A stretch of DNA of 64,000 nucleotides from an uncultured Pelagibacteraceae bacterium (GTDB lineage Bacteria; Pseudomonadota; Alphaproteobacteria; Pelagibacterales; Pelagibacteraceae), in the NCBI GenBank assembly GCA_902560805.1, contig CACENW010000005.1, positions 28,852 through 92,851 on the forward strand. The letters run 5' to 3'. Below the pieces are notes generated by a model. It was not told the DNA's origin. It saw nothing but the letters and a program-made list of their open reading frames with translations, and made no database searches. The position numbers were made by a program, and so were the translations under genes. How positions within the stretch are numbered: position 1 is the stretch's first letter; every line of letters starts with the position of its first letter. Below are positions 39,049 through 49,765 of this stretch, piece after piece.

Positions 39049-39077
39049 TAATTAGCATATGACCTTTACGTCTTCAA
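39049..39077 (-). promoter_or_regulatory. Candidate promoter of atpHAGDC
   Basis: On the minus strand TTGAAG (39077-39072) and TAATTA (39054-39049) are separated by 17 bases, and TG-C directly precedes the -10 box (extended -10). The predicted start lies about 40 bases before atpH. It lies within the 108-base gap between priA and atpH, one of the larger gaps on this strand. Confidence 0.5.
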
Positions 39078-39112
39078 GTGACTGATTAACGAAAAAGTCC
39101 TCTTTTTTAGGC

Positions 39113-41068
39113 CTAATTGAAGTTAATTGGATCAACATCAACTGAAAGTTTTATTCCTTTAGAAAATTTGTATTTTGGAACTGATTTTGCAATGGCATTT
39201 TGTAGCTTCATAGATTTTGAGCCTCTAATTAAAAATCTCACCCTAAATTTTCTTTTCAATCTAAAAATAGGAGCATCCACTGGACCCAGTATGTTTCCCT
39301 CAATATTATTTTCTAAATAATTTTTAAAGTCATAAGCCTCTTTTTCTAATTTTTTTTGATTTTCACCAGTCATGATCAGGGAAATAAATCTTTGATAAGG
39401 TGGAAGTTTATTTTTTTTTCTAATTTCTAATTCTCTTTTTAAAAATATATCAGGATTTTTATTTGTAATTTCTAAAATCATATTCTTATTGTTATTATAA
39501 GTTTGAAAATAAACTATTGCAGGCTTTCCTGTTCTTCCAGCTCGTCCTGATAACTGATGATACAATTGCAAATTTTTTTCTGCTCCTCTCAAATCATTCC
39601 CGTTAGCTGATAAATCAATATCAACAACAACAATACAATTTAAACTTGGAAAGTGAAATCCTTTAGAAATTAATTGTGTCCCAACTAATATCTGACTTTG
39701 ATTATTTATAATTCTTTCTAATTTATTTAATGAGTCTTTTTTATTCATTGTATCACTTGAAAAAATTTCAACTTCCTTATTGGGAAATTTTTTTTTAACT
39801 TCCTCAGATATCCTCTCTACGCCAGGTCCACTAAAGATGAAATTACATTCACCCTCTTTTGAGCAATCTCTTTTTAAATCAGTTTTAAAACCACAATAGT
39901 GACATAATAAATTATTTTTATTTTTATGATAAACCAGATTGATAGTACAATTTGGACAAGAATAACTTGTTAAACAATTTTTGCACAAGGCATGAGGTGA
40001 AAAACCTCTTCTATTTAAAAAAAATAAAACCTGATCTTTTCTCTCAAGGTGAAAATTTACTTTTTCAATTATTTTATCTGATAACCACGATTGTTTTTCG
40101 AGTTTGGTCTTATTAAGATCTATAATTTCATAATTTGGTAATGACGCATTTTTATATCTCTCTGTAAGTCTTGATAAAGAATATTTTCCTTTTTGAATAT
40201 TTTCAAAAGTTTCAATTGATGGAACAGCGGTAACTAAATTAACTGGTATATTTTCAAATGATGCTCTAGAGATTGCCATATCTCGTGCATTATAAGTTAC
40301 ACCTTCATCTTGTTTAAACGATTGATCGTGTTCTTCATCTACAATTATCATACCTAGATTTTTAAAAGGTAAAAATAATGATGATCTTGCTCCTATTATT
40401 ACTTTAACTGCTCCATTTGATATTCCACTCCAAATTAATTCTTTCTTTTTTTTTGAAACTCCTGAGTGCCACACTGCTGCATTAAAACCAAAATATTCAT
40501 TAAATTTTTTTTCAAATTGACCTGTTAAACCTATCTCAGGTAACAAAATTAACCCCTGATATCCTTGTTTTATCAGGTTTTTTAAAGCCTCGAAATATAC
40601 AAGAGTTTTACCTGATCCTGTTGTTCCTTGTAAAACGTGCACTCTAAAATTTTGGTTAGTGCTTAACATTTCTTCATAAGCTTTGATTTGATCTTTGGTT
40701 AATTTTATAGACGTATTTTTGATTTCACTTTTAAAATTATTATAAAAGCTTGTTTCCTTATTTTCTATTGCATGACTACTTAATAAAATAAGCTTTAGTG
40801 CCATTCCTTTTGGAATAATGTTGTACTCTGAAAACCAGTTTAAAAATTTAATAGTATTTTTTTTAAGAGGAGTCACATCTAACTTCCTCAAAACTTTTTT
40901 TATTTTAAATGTTTTATTTCTATTTTTTTCAAATTCATCCCATACTACACCTGTAATTTTTGATTTACCAAAAGGAACCTCCACATAGTCTCCTAATTTG
41001 AGATCAATACTACTTTCATAAGTAAAAGGATGATCAAAAATATTAGGTAAGAGAATCGGAAATTTCAT
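39113..41068 (-). CDS. priA: Primosomal replication restart helicase PriA
   Basis: Superfamily 2 helicase that reloads the replisome at stalled forks. The N-terminal DNA-binding region is followed by Walker A 'QGTTGSGKTLVYFEAL' near residue 145, the DEEH box 'IIVDEEHDQSFKQDEG' near 240, and 'HALCKNCL' onward with the paired zinc-binding cysteines (C-x-x-C...C-x-x-C...C-x-x-C...C...C) near 360-410. The helicase C-terminal motif 'LSGRAGRTGKPAIVYFQT' is near 510. At 651 residues it is about 80 shorter than E. coli PriA. It lies between lpd and the atp operon. Confidence 0.95.
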   Translation of the reverse strand: MKFPILLPNIFDHPFTYESSIDLKLGDYVEVPFGKSKITGVVWDEFEKNRNKTFKIKKVLRKLDVTPLKKNTIKFLNWFSEYNIIPKGMALKLILLSSHAIENKETSFYNNFKSEIKNTSIKLTKDQIKAYEEMLSTNQNFRVHVLQGTTGSGKTLVYFEALKNLIKQGYQGLILLPEIGLTGQFEKKFNEYFGFNAAVWHSGVSKKKKELIWSGISNGAVKVIIGARSSLFLPFKNLGMIIVDEEHDQSFKQDEGVTYNARDMAISRASFENIPVNLVTAVPSIETFENIQKGKYSLSRLTERYKNASLPNYEIIDLNKTKLEKQSWLSDKIIEKVNFHLERKDQVLFFLNRRGFSPHALCKNCLTSYSCPNCTINLVYHKNKNNLLCHYCGFKTDLKRDCSKEGECNFIFSGPGVERISEEVKKKFPNKEVEIFSSDTMNKKDSLNKLERIINNQSQILVGTQLISKGFHFPSLNCIVVVDIDLSANGNDLRGAEKNLQLYHQLSGRAGRTGKPAIVYFQTYNNNKNMILEITNKNPDIFLKRELEIRKKNKLPPYQRFISLIMTGENQKKLEKEAYDFKNYLENNIEGNILGPVDAPIFRLKRKFRVRFLIRGSKSMKLQNAIAKSVPKYKFSKGIKLSVDVDPINFN

Positions 41069-41090
41069 ATTTTTATAATATGAAAAAAAA

Positions 41091-42491
41091 TTAAGAGTGT
41101 ATTGCTCTTTTATCTACTGATAATGCAGCTTCTTTAACTGCTTCTGAAAACGTTGGGTGTGCATGACATGTTCTAGCGATATCTTCTGAACTTGCACCAA
41201 ATTCCATAGCTACACCTATTTCAGCGATTAACTCTCCAGCATGAGGACCTATAATATGAGCTCCTAATACTTTGTCTGTTTGCTCATCTGCTATTATCTT
41301 TACAAATCCCTCAGCATCATCAATTGCTTTAGCTCTAGAGTTCGCCATAAATGAAAACTTACCAACTTTATACTTTTGATTAAGTTCTTTTAATTGCTCT
41401 TCTGTTTTTCCTATAGATGCAACTTCTGGAGCAGTATACACAACACCAGGAATTGTATCATAATTAACATGTCCAGATTGTCCTGCAATATTTTCAGCAA
41501 CAGCAATTCCTTCATCTTCAGCTTTATGAGCAAGCATAGGTCCTACTATTACATCGCCAATAGCAAAAATATTTTCGACACTTGTTTTAAAAGTTTTATC
41601 AGTTTTTATTCTTTTTCTTTCATCTAAATCAATTCCTACTACATCTAAATTTAATCCATCAGTATTTGGCTTTCTTCCAACAGAAATTAACACCACATCA
41701 CATTCAAAATTATTTTTATTGCCGTCTTTGTCTACTGTTGAAACAACTGCTCCGTTGTTATTTTTCTGAATTGTTTCAACTTTATTTTGCATATTAAATT
41801 TAATTCCTTGTTTTTTTAAAATTTTCATAAACTCAGAAGAAATTTCTTTATCCATTCCAGGTGTTATATGATCTAAGAATTCTACGACCTGTACTTCTGA
41901 ACCTAATCTTGACCAAACTGAACCCATCTCTAAACCAATGTAGCCACCTCCAACTACAACCATTTTATTTGGTACTTTCTCTAATTTTAAAGCTCCTGTT
42001 GAGGAAACTATTACTTTTTCATCAATATCAATTCCAGGCAATGAAACTGGCACAGATCCGGTTGCTATAACTGTTTTTTCTGACTCAATAATTGTCTCAT
42101 TATTCTTGTCATCTTTAATTGAAATTTGATTTTTTGATTTAAAGCTTCCGTGACCTTTATAATAAGTAACTTTGTTTTTTTTTAAAAGAAATTCAACACC
42201 TTTGGTCAATATTGCTACAGCTTTATCTTTACTTTTCATCATCTTTTCAAGGTTAAGTTTCACCTCACCTATCTCGATGCCCTTATTGGACAGATTCTTT
42301 ACTTTATGAAATTCTTCGGAAAGATTTAATAAACTTTTTGAGGGTATACAGCCAACATTTAAGCAAGTTCCTCCTAATGAACCTCTCGATTCTATACAAG
42401 CTGTTTTTAAACCTAATTGTGCAAGCCTAATTGCACAAACATAACCACCTGGCCCTCCTCCAATAACTACAGCTTGAAATTTTTCTGACAT
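41091..42491 (-). CDS. lpdA: Dihydrolipoamide dehydrogenase (E3)
   Basis: FAD enzyme that reoxidises lipoyl groups of 2-oxoacid dehydrogenase complexes. It shows the FAD motif 'VVIGGGPGGYVCAIRLAQLG', the redox disulfide 'GGTCLNVGCIPSK' near residue 42, the NAD motif 'MVVVGGGYIGLEMGSVWSRLG' near 183, 'IFAIGDVI.GPMLAHKAEDEG' near 315 and the C-terminal catalytic 'TCHAHPTFSEAVKEAAL'. Length (466) is standard. It directly follows sucB, so it is the E3 of the 2-oxoglutarate dehydrogenase complex. Confidence 0.97.
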   Translation of the reverse strand: MSEKFQAVVIGGGPGGYVCAIRLAQLGLKTACIESRGSLGGTCLNVGCIPSKSLLNLSEEFHKVKNLSNKGIEIGEVKLNLEKMMKSKDKAVAILTKGVEFLLKKNKVTYYKGHGSFKSKNQISIKDDKNNETIIESEKTVIATGSVPVSLPGIDIDEKVIVSSTGALKLEKVPNKMVVVGGGYIGLEMGSVWSRLGSEVQVVEFLDHITPGMDKEISSEFMKILKKQGIKFNMQNKVETIQKNNNGAVVSTVDKDGNKNNFECDVVLISVGRKPNTDGLNLDVVGIDLDERKRIKTDKTFKTSVENIFAIGDVIVGPMLAHKAEDEGIAVAENIAGQSGHVNYDTIPGVVYTAPEVASIGKTEEQLKELNQKYKVGKFSFMANSRAKAIDDAEGFVKIIADEQTDKVLGAHIIGPHAGELIAEIGVAMEFGASSEDIARTCHAHPTFSEAVKEAALSVDKRAIHS

Positions 42492-43793
42492 TTAAATATC
42501 CAAAAATAATCTTCTAGGATCTTCTAGATTTTCTTTAATCATTTTTAAGAAAGAAACAGATTCTTTACCATCAATAATTCTGTGATCATATGAAAGAGCT
42601 AAATACATAATAGGTCTTATTTTTATTTCACCATCTACCACCACTGGTCGCTCTACTATGTTATGCATTCCTAGAACACCTGACTGAGGCAAGTTTAGAA
42701 TTGGAGTTGATAACATTGAACCATAAACTCCACCATTACTGATGGTGAATGTTCCTCCTTGTAAATCTTCAATTGTTAATTTTCCATCTCTAGCTTTTTC
42801 AGAAATATCTTTAATATTTTTTTCAATATCAGCAAACGAAAGCTCGTCTGCATTTCTTAAAACTGGAACGACTAAACCTTTGTCCGTACCTACAGCAAAA
42901 CTTAAATTGTAATAGTTTTTGTATATAATTTCGTCACCATCGATTTCGGCATTTACGGCAGGGAAATGCTTCAAGGCTACCACACATGCTTTAACAAAGA
43001 ATGACATGAAACCTAATTTTATTCCATATCTACTTTGAAAGTCTTGTTGATTTTCTTTTCTCATTTCCATGATATTGGTCATGTCAACTTCATTAAAAGT
43101 TGTAAGAAGTGCTGCATTTTCTTGAGCTTGTTTTAATCTCTTAGCAATTGTCTGTCTTAGTCTGGTCATTTTAATTCGTTCTTCTTGACCATATTGAATT
43201 TTTCTCTCTGACGGTTTTGGATTTACTCCCATTAAACTTATAAGGTCTCCTTTTAGAACTTGACCATTTTTTCCTGAACCTTGAACTGAGCCAATATCAA
43301 TATTGTTTTCAGTTACAATTTTTCTCACAGCAGGAGACAAAGTATCGTTTCTATTCTCTCTAATTGGTGCCAGGTCTTGGGCCACTTCTTCAGTTAAAAC
43401 TAAAGGCTTAGGTTTTTTAGTTTCTTGTTTTTGTTCCTCAAAAATTTGTGGTTCTTTTTTATTTGTATCTAATTGAATGACATTGTTTTCAGTAGGAGTT
43501 TCTTTAACTTGTTTAGGCTCCTCTTTCTTTTCAGTTGGTGTCACTTTAGCTGAACTGTTTTCAGACACTGAGCCCAATAAAGCTCCAACTTCCACTGTTG
43601 AGCCGTCTTGAGAATTAATTTCTGTTAAAAAGCCAGTTATTGGTGATGGAACCTCTAAATTAACTTTATCAGTTTCAAGCTCCACAATTGGTTCATCAGC
43701 TTCAACTGCATCTCCAGTTTTTTTTAACCATTTTGCAACTGTTGCCTCTGTAATACTTTCACCAAGTACTGGAACTACTATTTTTTCAATCAT
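42492..43793 (-). CDS. sucB: 2-oxoglutarate dehydrogenase E2, dihydrolipoyl succinyltransferase
   Basis: Core acyltransferase of the 2-oxoglutarate dehydrogenase complex. One lipoyl domain at residues ~1-76 carries the lipoylated lysine in '[12 protein letters not shown]'. A flexible Glu/Lys/Thr-rich linker follows, then the subunit-binding domain near 150-185 ('[15 protein letters not shown]'). The catalytic domain ends with '[18 protein letters not shown]', containing the His and Asp of the acyltransferase. Length is 433. It sits between sucA (6 bases) and lpdA (no gap). Confidence 0.97.
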   Translation of the reverse strand: MIEKIVVPVLGESITEATVAKWLKKTGDAVEADEPIVELETDKVNLEVPSPITGFLTEINSQDGSTVEVGALLGSVSENSSAKVTPTEKKEEPKQVKETPTENNVIQLDTNKKEPQIFEEQKQETKKPKPLVLTEEVAQDLAPIRENRNDTLSPAVRKIVTENNIDIGSVQGSGKNGQVLKGDLISLMGVNPKPSERKIQYGQEERIKMTRLRQTIAKRLKQAQENAALLTTFNEVDMTNIMEMRKENQQDFQSRYGIKLGFMSFFVKACVVALKHFPAVNAEIDGDEIIYKNYYNLSFAVGTDKGLVVPVLRNADELSFADIEKNIKDISEKARDGKLTIEDLQGGTFTISNGGVYGSMLSTPILNLPQSGVLGMHNIVERPVVVDGEIKIRPIMYLALSYDHRIIDGKESVSFLKMIKENLEDPRRLFLDI

Positions 43794-43799
43794 TATAAT

Positions 43800-46718
43800 T
43801 TAACCAAACACCTTATTAATTATTTCTTGTTGCTGAGAATTATGCCTCTTTGCATATCCAGTTGCTGGAGTTGCATCAGGGCTTCTTCCTATATAAGAAA
43901 TTTCATTATATTTAGCCTTTATAGTATCTAATGTCCATTGAATATAATCTCTCACTGAAAACCATGCACCCATATTCTTAGGTTCTTCTTGGCACCAAAA
44001 GAATTCAGCATTTTTAGAATAAGGTTTAAGTTCATTTACCAAAGCCTTTGCTGGAAAAGGATAAAGTTGTTCTATTCTAAACAAAATTACATCATCTCTT
44101 TTTAATTTTTCTCTAGCATCAAGTAAATCAAAGTAAACTTTACCAGAGCACAAGATAACTTTTTTAATCTCAGAACTTTCTTTAAGTTTAATAAATCCAT
44201 TTGATTTTGGATCAATTGCATGGTCCCACAAAACTCTGTGGAAAGTATTTTGTTTATTAAAATCCTCTAAGTTTGAAACACAGTATTTATTTCTGAGTAA
44301 TGATTTTGGTGTCATTATAATTAGTGGTTTTCTAAAATCTCTATGCATTTGACGTCTTAATGCATGATAATAATTGGCTGGAGTTGTGCAATTCATCACT
44401 TGCATATTATCATTAGAACATAACTGTAAAAATCTTTCCAATCTAGCAGATGAATGTTCAGGACCTTGACCTTCGTATCCATGAGGTAACAACATTACAA
44501 TTCCTGAAGCTCTGTTCCACTTTCTTTCACCTGATGCTATGAACTGGTCAATCACAACTTGAGCTCCATTTGCAAAATCTCCAAATTGAGCTTCCCAGAT
44601 AGTAAGAGTATTTGGTTCAACTAAACTATACCCATATTCAAATCCCAAAACAGCGAGTTCAGACAAAAAACTATCAACAACTTCGAATTGTTTTTGATCT
44701 TTTGAAATATTGTTTAAAGGAATATATCTAGAGTTATCAACTTGATTTCTTAATACCGAATGTCTTTGACTAAAAGTTCCTCTTCCCGAATCTTGTCCAA
44801 CCAATCTAACCGGATAACCCTCAACTAATAAAGAACCAAAAGCAAGTGCTTCAGCTGATGACCAATCAATTCCTGTTCCCTTTTCAACAGATTCCTTTCT
44901 CGCATTAAGTATTTTAGAAATGGTTTTATGAATATTTTTTTCAACTGGTACAGAATTAATCTTTTCTGAAATTAATTTTAACTTATGTTCATCAAAACCT
45001 GAAACTCCTCTTTTATCTTTACCTTTCTCAGGTCTGTATCTAGACCATGTTCCCTCAAACCATTCTATTTTGGGATTATAATCTTTTGCACTTTTATACT
45101 GATCGTCCAATAAATCCTTAAATGACTTAACATTTTGATCTAGTAATTCCTTGGTAATCGTATTTTCACTAACTAGTTTACTTCCATAAATCTTATAAAC
45201 ACTTGGGTGAGCTTTAATCTTCTGATACATCAATGGCTGAGTAAATGATGGCTCATCTCCCTCATTATGACCAAATCTTCTATAACAAATTAAGTCCACT
45301 ACAACATCTCTGTTAAACTTTAATCTGAACTCTGTTGCAATTCTAGTCGCGTAAACAACTGCTTCTGGATCATCTCCATTTACATGTAAAATTGGTGCTT
45401 CAACCATTTTAGCAACATCAGATGGATAAGGTGATGATCTCGCAAACCGTGGGCTTGTTGTAAAACCAATTTGATTATTTACAATTACATGAATAGTTCC
45501 ACCGGTATTATGCCCTGGCAGACCTGACATAGCAAAACATTCAGCTACCACACCCTGTCCAGCGAATGCTGCATCACCATGAATTAGTATTGGAATAACT
45601 TTGTTTCTCTCTTTATCTTTATGAAAAAATTGTTTTGCTCTAGTTTGCCCTAAAACAACAGGATTTACTGCTTCAAGGTGGGATGGATTATCTGTCAAAC
45701 TGACATGAACAGAATTTCCATCAAACTGTCTGTCAGAAGATGCACCAAGATGATATTTTACGTCACCAGCACTATCCTCAGTTTCGTCACTAAATTCTCC
45801 AGCAAATTCATTAAATATTCTTTTATAAGATTTTTGTAATACATTTGCTAAAACATTTAATCTGCCTCTATGAGACATTCCAATTTTAACTTCTTTTATT
45901 TGTTGTTGACCACCAATTTTAATTATTTGCTCTAGCGCAGGTATTAAACTTTCTCCACCATCTAACCCAAATCTTTTTGTACCAACATACTTGGTTGCTA
46001 AAAATTTTTCAAAACCTTCTGCTTGAACCAATTTATTTAATATCGCTTCTTTTCCATTTTTGGTAAACTGAAGAGCTTTGTCATCTTGTTCAATTCTATC
46101 TCTAAACCATTTTCTTTCATCAGGATTAGAAATATGCATAAACTCATAACCTATTTTTCCACAATAGGTTTTTTTCATAAATTTTAAAATTTCTTTAATA
46201 TTGGCATACTTTTTATTAATCACTCCATTTAAGAAAATTTTTCTTTCATAATTTTCTTTTTTAAAACCATAAAACTCTGGATGAAGTTCATCCAAATATT
46301 CAGATTCTCTCATTCCTAAAGGATCAAGTTCAGCTAACAAATGTCCTCTTAATCTATAAGCTCTGATTAAAGCAACAGCACTAATTGAATCTTTATTTGA
46401 ATTTGCAAGTAATTGGAAATTGAACTTTTCAGAGGTGTCTATTTTTTCGTTTATTAGGCTGTTATTTTCATCTTCTTCTATTTTTTTTTGAAGCTCATCA
46501 ATATTTACTTTGATTTTTTCTGGTCCCCATGATGGTCCATTTATTTCATTGGCAATTACTTTTATCTCATCACCAATTCCTTCAAAATAATTTAACCAAC
46601 TTTCAGGAAGATCTTTATCTTTGTTGATAAATTTTAAATACATTTGCTCAATAAACGCACTATTTGATTTGTGTAAAAATGAGTTTTTTTCGAAATCGAA
46701 ATTTTTTGATGATGACAT
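43800..46718 (-). CDS. sucA: 2-oxoglutarate dehydrogenase E1 component
   Basis: Thiamine-diphosphate enzyme that decarboxylates 2-oxoglutarate. The E1 signatures are visible: N-terminal E2-docking segment, 'YRLRGHLLAELDPLG' near residue 125, 'GMSHRGRLNVLANVL' near 280, 'HLGASSDR', the ThDP-binding 'IHGDAAFAGQGVVAECFAMS' near 380 and 'RFGHNEGDEPSFTQPLMYQKI'. Length (972) is close to the usual 930-1000. It follows sucD after 35 bases and precedes sucB. Confidence 0.97.
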   Translation of the reverse strand: MSSSKNFDFEKNSFLHKSNSAFIEQMYLKFINKDKDLPESWLNYFEGIGDEIKVIANEINGPSWGPEKIKVNIDELQKKIEEDENNSLINEKIDTSEKFNFQLLANSNKDSISAVALIRAYRLRGHLLAELDPLGMRESEYLDELHPEFYGFKKENYERKIFLNGVINKKYANIKEILKFMKKTYCGKIGYEFMHISNPDERKWFRDRIEQDDKALQFTKNGKEAILNKLVQAEGFEKFLATKYVGTKRFGLDGGESLIPALEQIIKIGGQQQIKEVKIGMSHRGRLNVLANVLQKSYKRIFNEFAGEFSDETEDSAGDVKYHLGASSDRQFDGNSVHVSLTDNPSHLEAVNPVVLGQTRAKQFFHKDKERNKVIPILIHGDAAFAGQGVVAECFAMSGLPGHNTGGTIHVIVNNQIGFTTSPRFARSSPYPSDVAKMVEAPILHVNGDDPEAVVYATRIATEFRLKFNRDVVVDLICYRRFGHNEGDEPSFTQPLMYQKIKAHPSVYKIYGSKLVSENTITKELLDQNVKSFKDLLDDQYKSAKDYNPKIEWFEGTWSRYRPEKGKDKRGVSGFDEHKLKLISEKINSVPVEKNIHKTISKILNARKESVEKGTGIDWSSAEALAFGSLLVEGYPVRLVGQDSGRGTFSQRHSVLRNQVDNSRYIPLNNISKDQKQFEVVDSFLSELAVLGFEYGYSLVEPNTLTIWEAQFGDFANGAQVVIDQFIASGERKWNRASGIVMLLPHGYEGQGPEHSSARLERFLQLCSNDNMQVMNCTTPANYYHALRRQMHRDFRKPLIIMTPKSLLRNKYCVSNLEDFNKQNTFHRVLWDHAIDPKSNGFIKLKESSEIKKVILCSGKVYFDLLDAREKLKRDDVILFRIEQLYPFPAKALVNELKPYSKNAEFFWCQEEPKNMGAWFSVRDYIQWTLDTIKAKYNEISYIGRSPDATPATGYAKRHNSQQQEIINKVFG

Positions 46719-46753
46719 CTTTATTATTTAATATATCCCTCTAAAAATATTTT

Positions 46754-47629
46754 TCAATTAGACAGTTTATCAAATAAAGTTTGACCAATTATTGATGGTG
46801 ATTTTGCGACTGTAATTCCACATTCTTCCATTTTTTTTATTTTATCCTCTGCGCCACCTTTTCCTCCAGAAATAATTGCACCTGCATGCCCCATTCTTCT
46901 TCCTGGTGGTGCAGTAATTCCTGCTATAAATCCAACTGTTGGTTTTTTAATCTTGTGGTTTTTCAAAAATTCTGCCGCTTCTTCTTCTGCAGAGCCTCCT
47001 ATTTCTCCAATCATTAAAATCGATTGTGTTTCTTCATCATTTAAAAAAAGATCTAAGCAATCAATAAAATTTGTGCCATTGATTGGATCACCTCCAATTC
47101 CAATGCAAGTTGACTGCCCTAATCCATTTTCAGTTGTTTGAGCAACTGCTTCATACGTTAAGGTTCCAGATCTTGATACAATACCAACTGAACCTCTTTG
47201 ATGAATATTACCGGGCATAATTCCAATTTTACATTCATCTGGAGTTATAATTCCTGGACAATTTGGACCTATAAGTCGGCTATTAGATCCATCTAATTTT
47301 TTTCTAACCTTAAGCATGTCTTGAATTGGAATTCCTTCAGTAATACAAACAATTAATTCAACAGATGCATCGATAGCTTCTATAATTGCTGCGGCGGCAA
47401 ATTTTGCAGGCACATAAATCATAGTGGCGTCTGCCCCAACGGCATCTTTAGCTTCAGATACAGAATTAAATACAGGTCTATCTAAATGCTTTTGACCTCC
47501 CTTTTTAGGAGTAACACCTCCTACTAAATTTGTTCCATATTTTATTGCTTGCTCTGAATGGAAAGTTCCATGCGCACCCGTAAAACCCTGACAGATTACT
47601 TTTGTTTTTTTATTAACTAATACTGACAT
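46754..47629 (-). CDS. sucD: Succinyl-CoA synthetase alpha subunit
   Basis: CoA-binding subunit that carries the phosphohistidine intermediate. It has the CoA site '[20 protein letters not shown]' at the N-terminus, '[20 protein letters not shown]' near residue 122 and the active-site His in '[20 protein letters not shown]' near 248. Length (291) is standard. It starts immediately after the sucC stop. Confidence 0.98.
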   Translation of the reverse strand: MSVLVNKKTKVICQGFTGAHGTFHSEQAIKYGTNLVGGVTPKKGGQKHLDRPVFNSVSEAKDAVGADATMIYVPAKFAAAAIIEAIDASVELIVCITEGIPIQDMLKVRKKLDGSNSRLIGPNCPGIITPDECKIGIMPGNIHQRGSVGIVSRSGTLTYEAVAQTTENGLGQSTCIGIGGDPINGTNFIDCLDLFLNDEETQSILMIGEIGGSAEEEAAEFLKNHKIKKPTVGFIAGITAPPGRRMGHAGAIISGGKGGAEDKIKKMEECGITVAKSPSIIGQTLFDKLSN

Positions 47630-48790
47630 TTATTTAATTGCCGCTACAATTTTTTTAGCAGCATCATCTAAATTTTCTGCTGAGATTAATTTTAAACCTG
47701 AATTATCTAAAATTTCTTTTCCTTCTTTAAAATTTGTTCCTGCAAGACGTACTACCAAAGGTACACTAATATTTATTTCTTTTGCAGCATCCACAACCCC
47801 TTGTGCGAGTACATCACATCTCATTATTCCCCCAAAAATATTTATTAAAATTCCCTTAACATTTTTGTCTGAAAGAATAATTTTAAATGCTGCAGAAACT
47901 TTTTCTTTTGAAGCTCCACCCCCAACATCTAAGAAATTAGCTGGTTCTTTACCATATAATTTAATAATATCCATAGTTGCCATTGCTAGCCCTGCACCAT
48001 TAACCATACATCCAATACTTCCATCTAACTTGATATAAGCTAAATCATGTTTGCTAGCTTCAATCTCAGTTGGATCCTCTTCATTTAAATCTCTTAATTC
48101 TTGAATTTCAGGGTGTCTAAATAATGCGTTTGAGTCGAAATTAACTTTTGCATCTAAACAAACGATCTTTTCCTCTTTTGTTAAAATTAAAGGATTTACC
48201 TCAACCATATTTGCATCTGTACTAATAAACATTTTATAAATTGATTTGATTAGTGAAATTGCTTGATCTTTAGCATCACTGTTTAAATCAAAAATTTTAA
48301 TTACTGACTCACAATCTGAGTCTGATATTTCTTCAGCTATATCAACTTTAGTTGTAATAATTTTTTCTGGATTTGAACTTGCTACTTCTTCAATATCCAT
48401 TCCACCTTGATCACTTGAAATAAATGCAATCTTTGAACTCGCTCTATCAACTAAACATGATAAATAGAATTCTTTTTCTATATTAGAGGATTCTTCAACG
48501 TATAATCGCTTAACTTCTCTGCCTTCTGGTCCAGTTTGATGGGTTACCAGTGTTTTACCAAGCAGCTCATATGCAGAATTTTTTAATTCTTCAAGTGTAT
48601 TTAAAATTTTAACTCCTCCAGCTTTACCTCTACCACCAGCGTGAATTTGAGCCTTTAAAACATACTTTTCGGTTTTTAAATTTTTTGCTTTTTCAATCAA
48701 GTCATCAACATTTGTTGAAAAAACTCCTGCTGGAACTATTGCTCCATATTTCTTTAAAATTTCTTTTGCTTGGTGCTCGTGAATATTCAT
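47630..48790 (-). CDS. sucC: Succinyl-CoA synthetase beta subunit
   Basis: ATP-grasp subunit of succinyl-CoA synthetase. It shows 'NIHEHQAKEILKKYGAIVPAG' at the N-terminus, 'VLKAQIHAGGRGKAGGVK' near residue 45, 'MVEVNPLILTKEEKIVCLDAKVNFD' near 195 and 'FLDVGGGASKEKVSAAFKIILSD' near 285. Length (386) is standard. It lies two bases downstream of mdh. Confidence 0.98.
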   Translation of the reverse strand: MNIHEHQAKEILKKYGAIVPAGVFSTNVDDLIEKAKNLKTEKYVLKAQIHAGGRGKAGGVKILNTLEELKNSAYELLGKTLVTHQTGPEGREVKRLYVEESSNIEKEFYLSCLVDRASSKIAFISSDQGGMDIEEVASSNPEKIITTKVDIAEEISDSDCESVIKIFDLNSDAKDQAISLIKSIYKMFISTDANMVEVNPLILTKEEKIVCLDAKVNFDSNALFRHPEIQELRDLNEEDPTEIEASKHDLAYIKLDGSIGCMVNGAGLAMATMDIIKLYGKEPANFLDVGGGASKEKVSAAFKIILSDKNVKGILINIFGGIMRCDVLAQGVVDAAKEINISVPLVVRLAGTNFKEGKEILDNSGLKLISAENLDDAAKKIVAAIK

Positions 48791-48792
48791 TA

Positions 48793-49755
<963 letters not shown>

Positions 49756-49765
49756 TTATTTCCTC

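Noticed and set aside
39092..39107. AAAAAG/CTTTTT hairpin after priA as a terminator
   Set aside because: The stem is six mostly A-T pairs and no T-tract follows on the minus strand; it is too weak to call.
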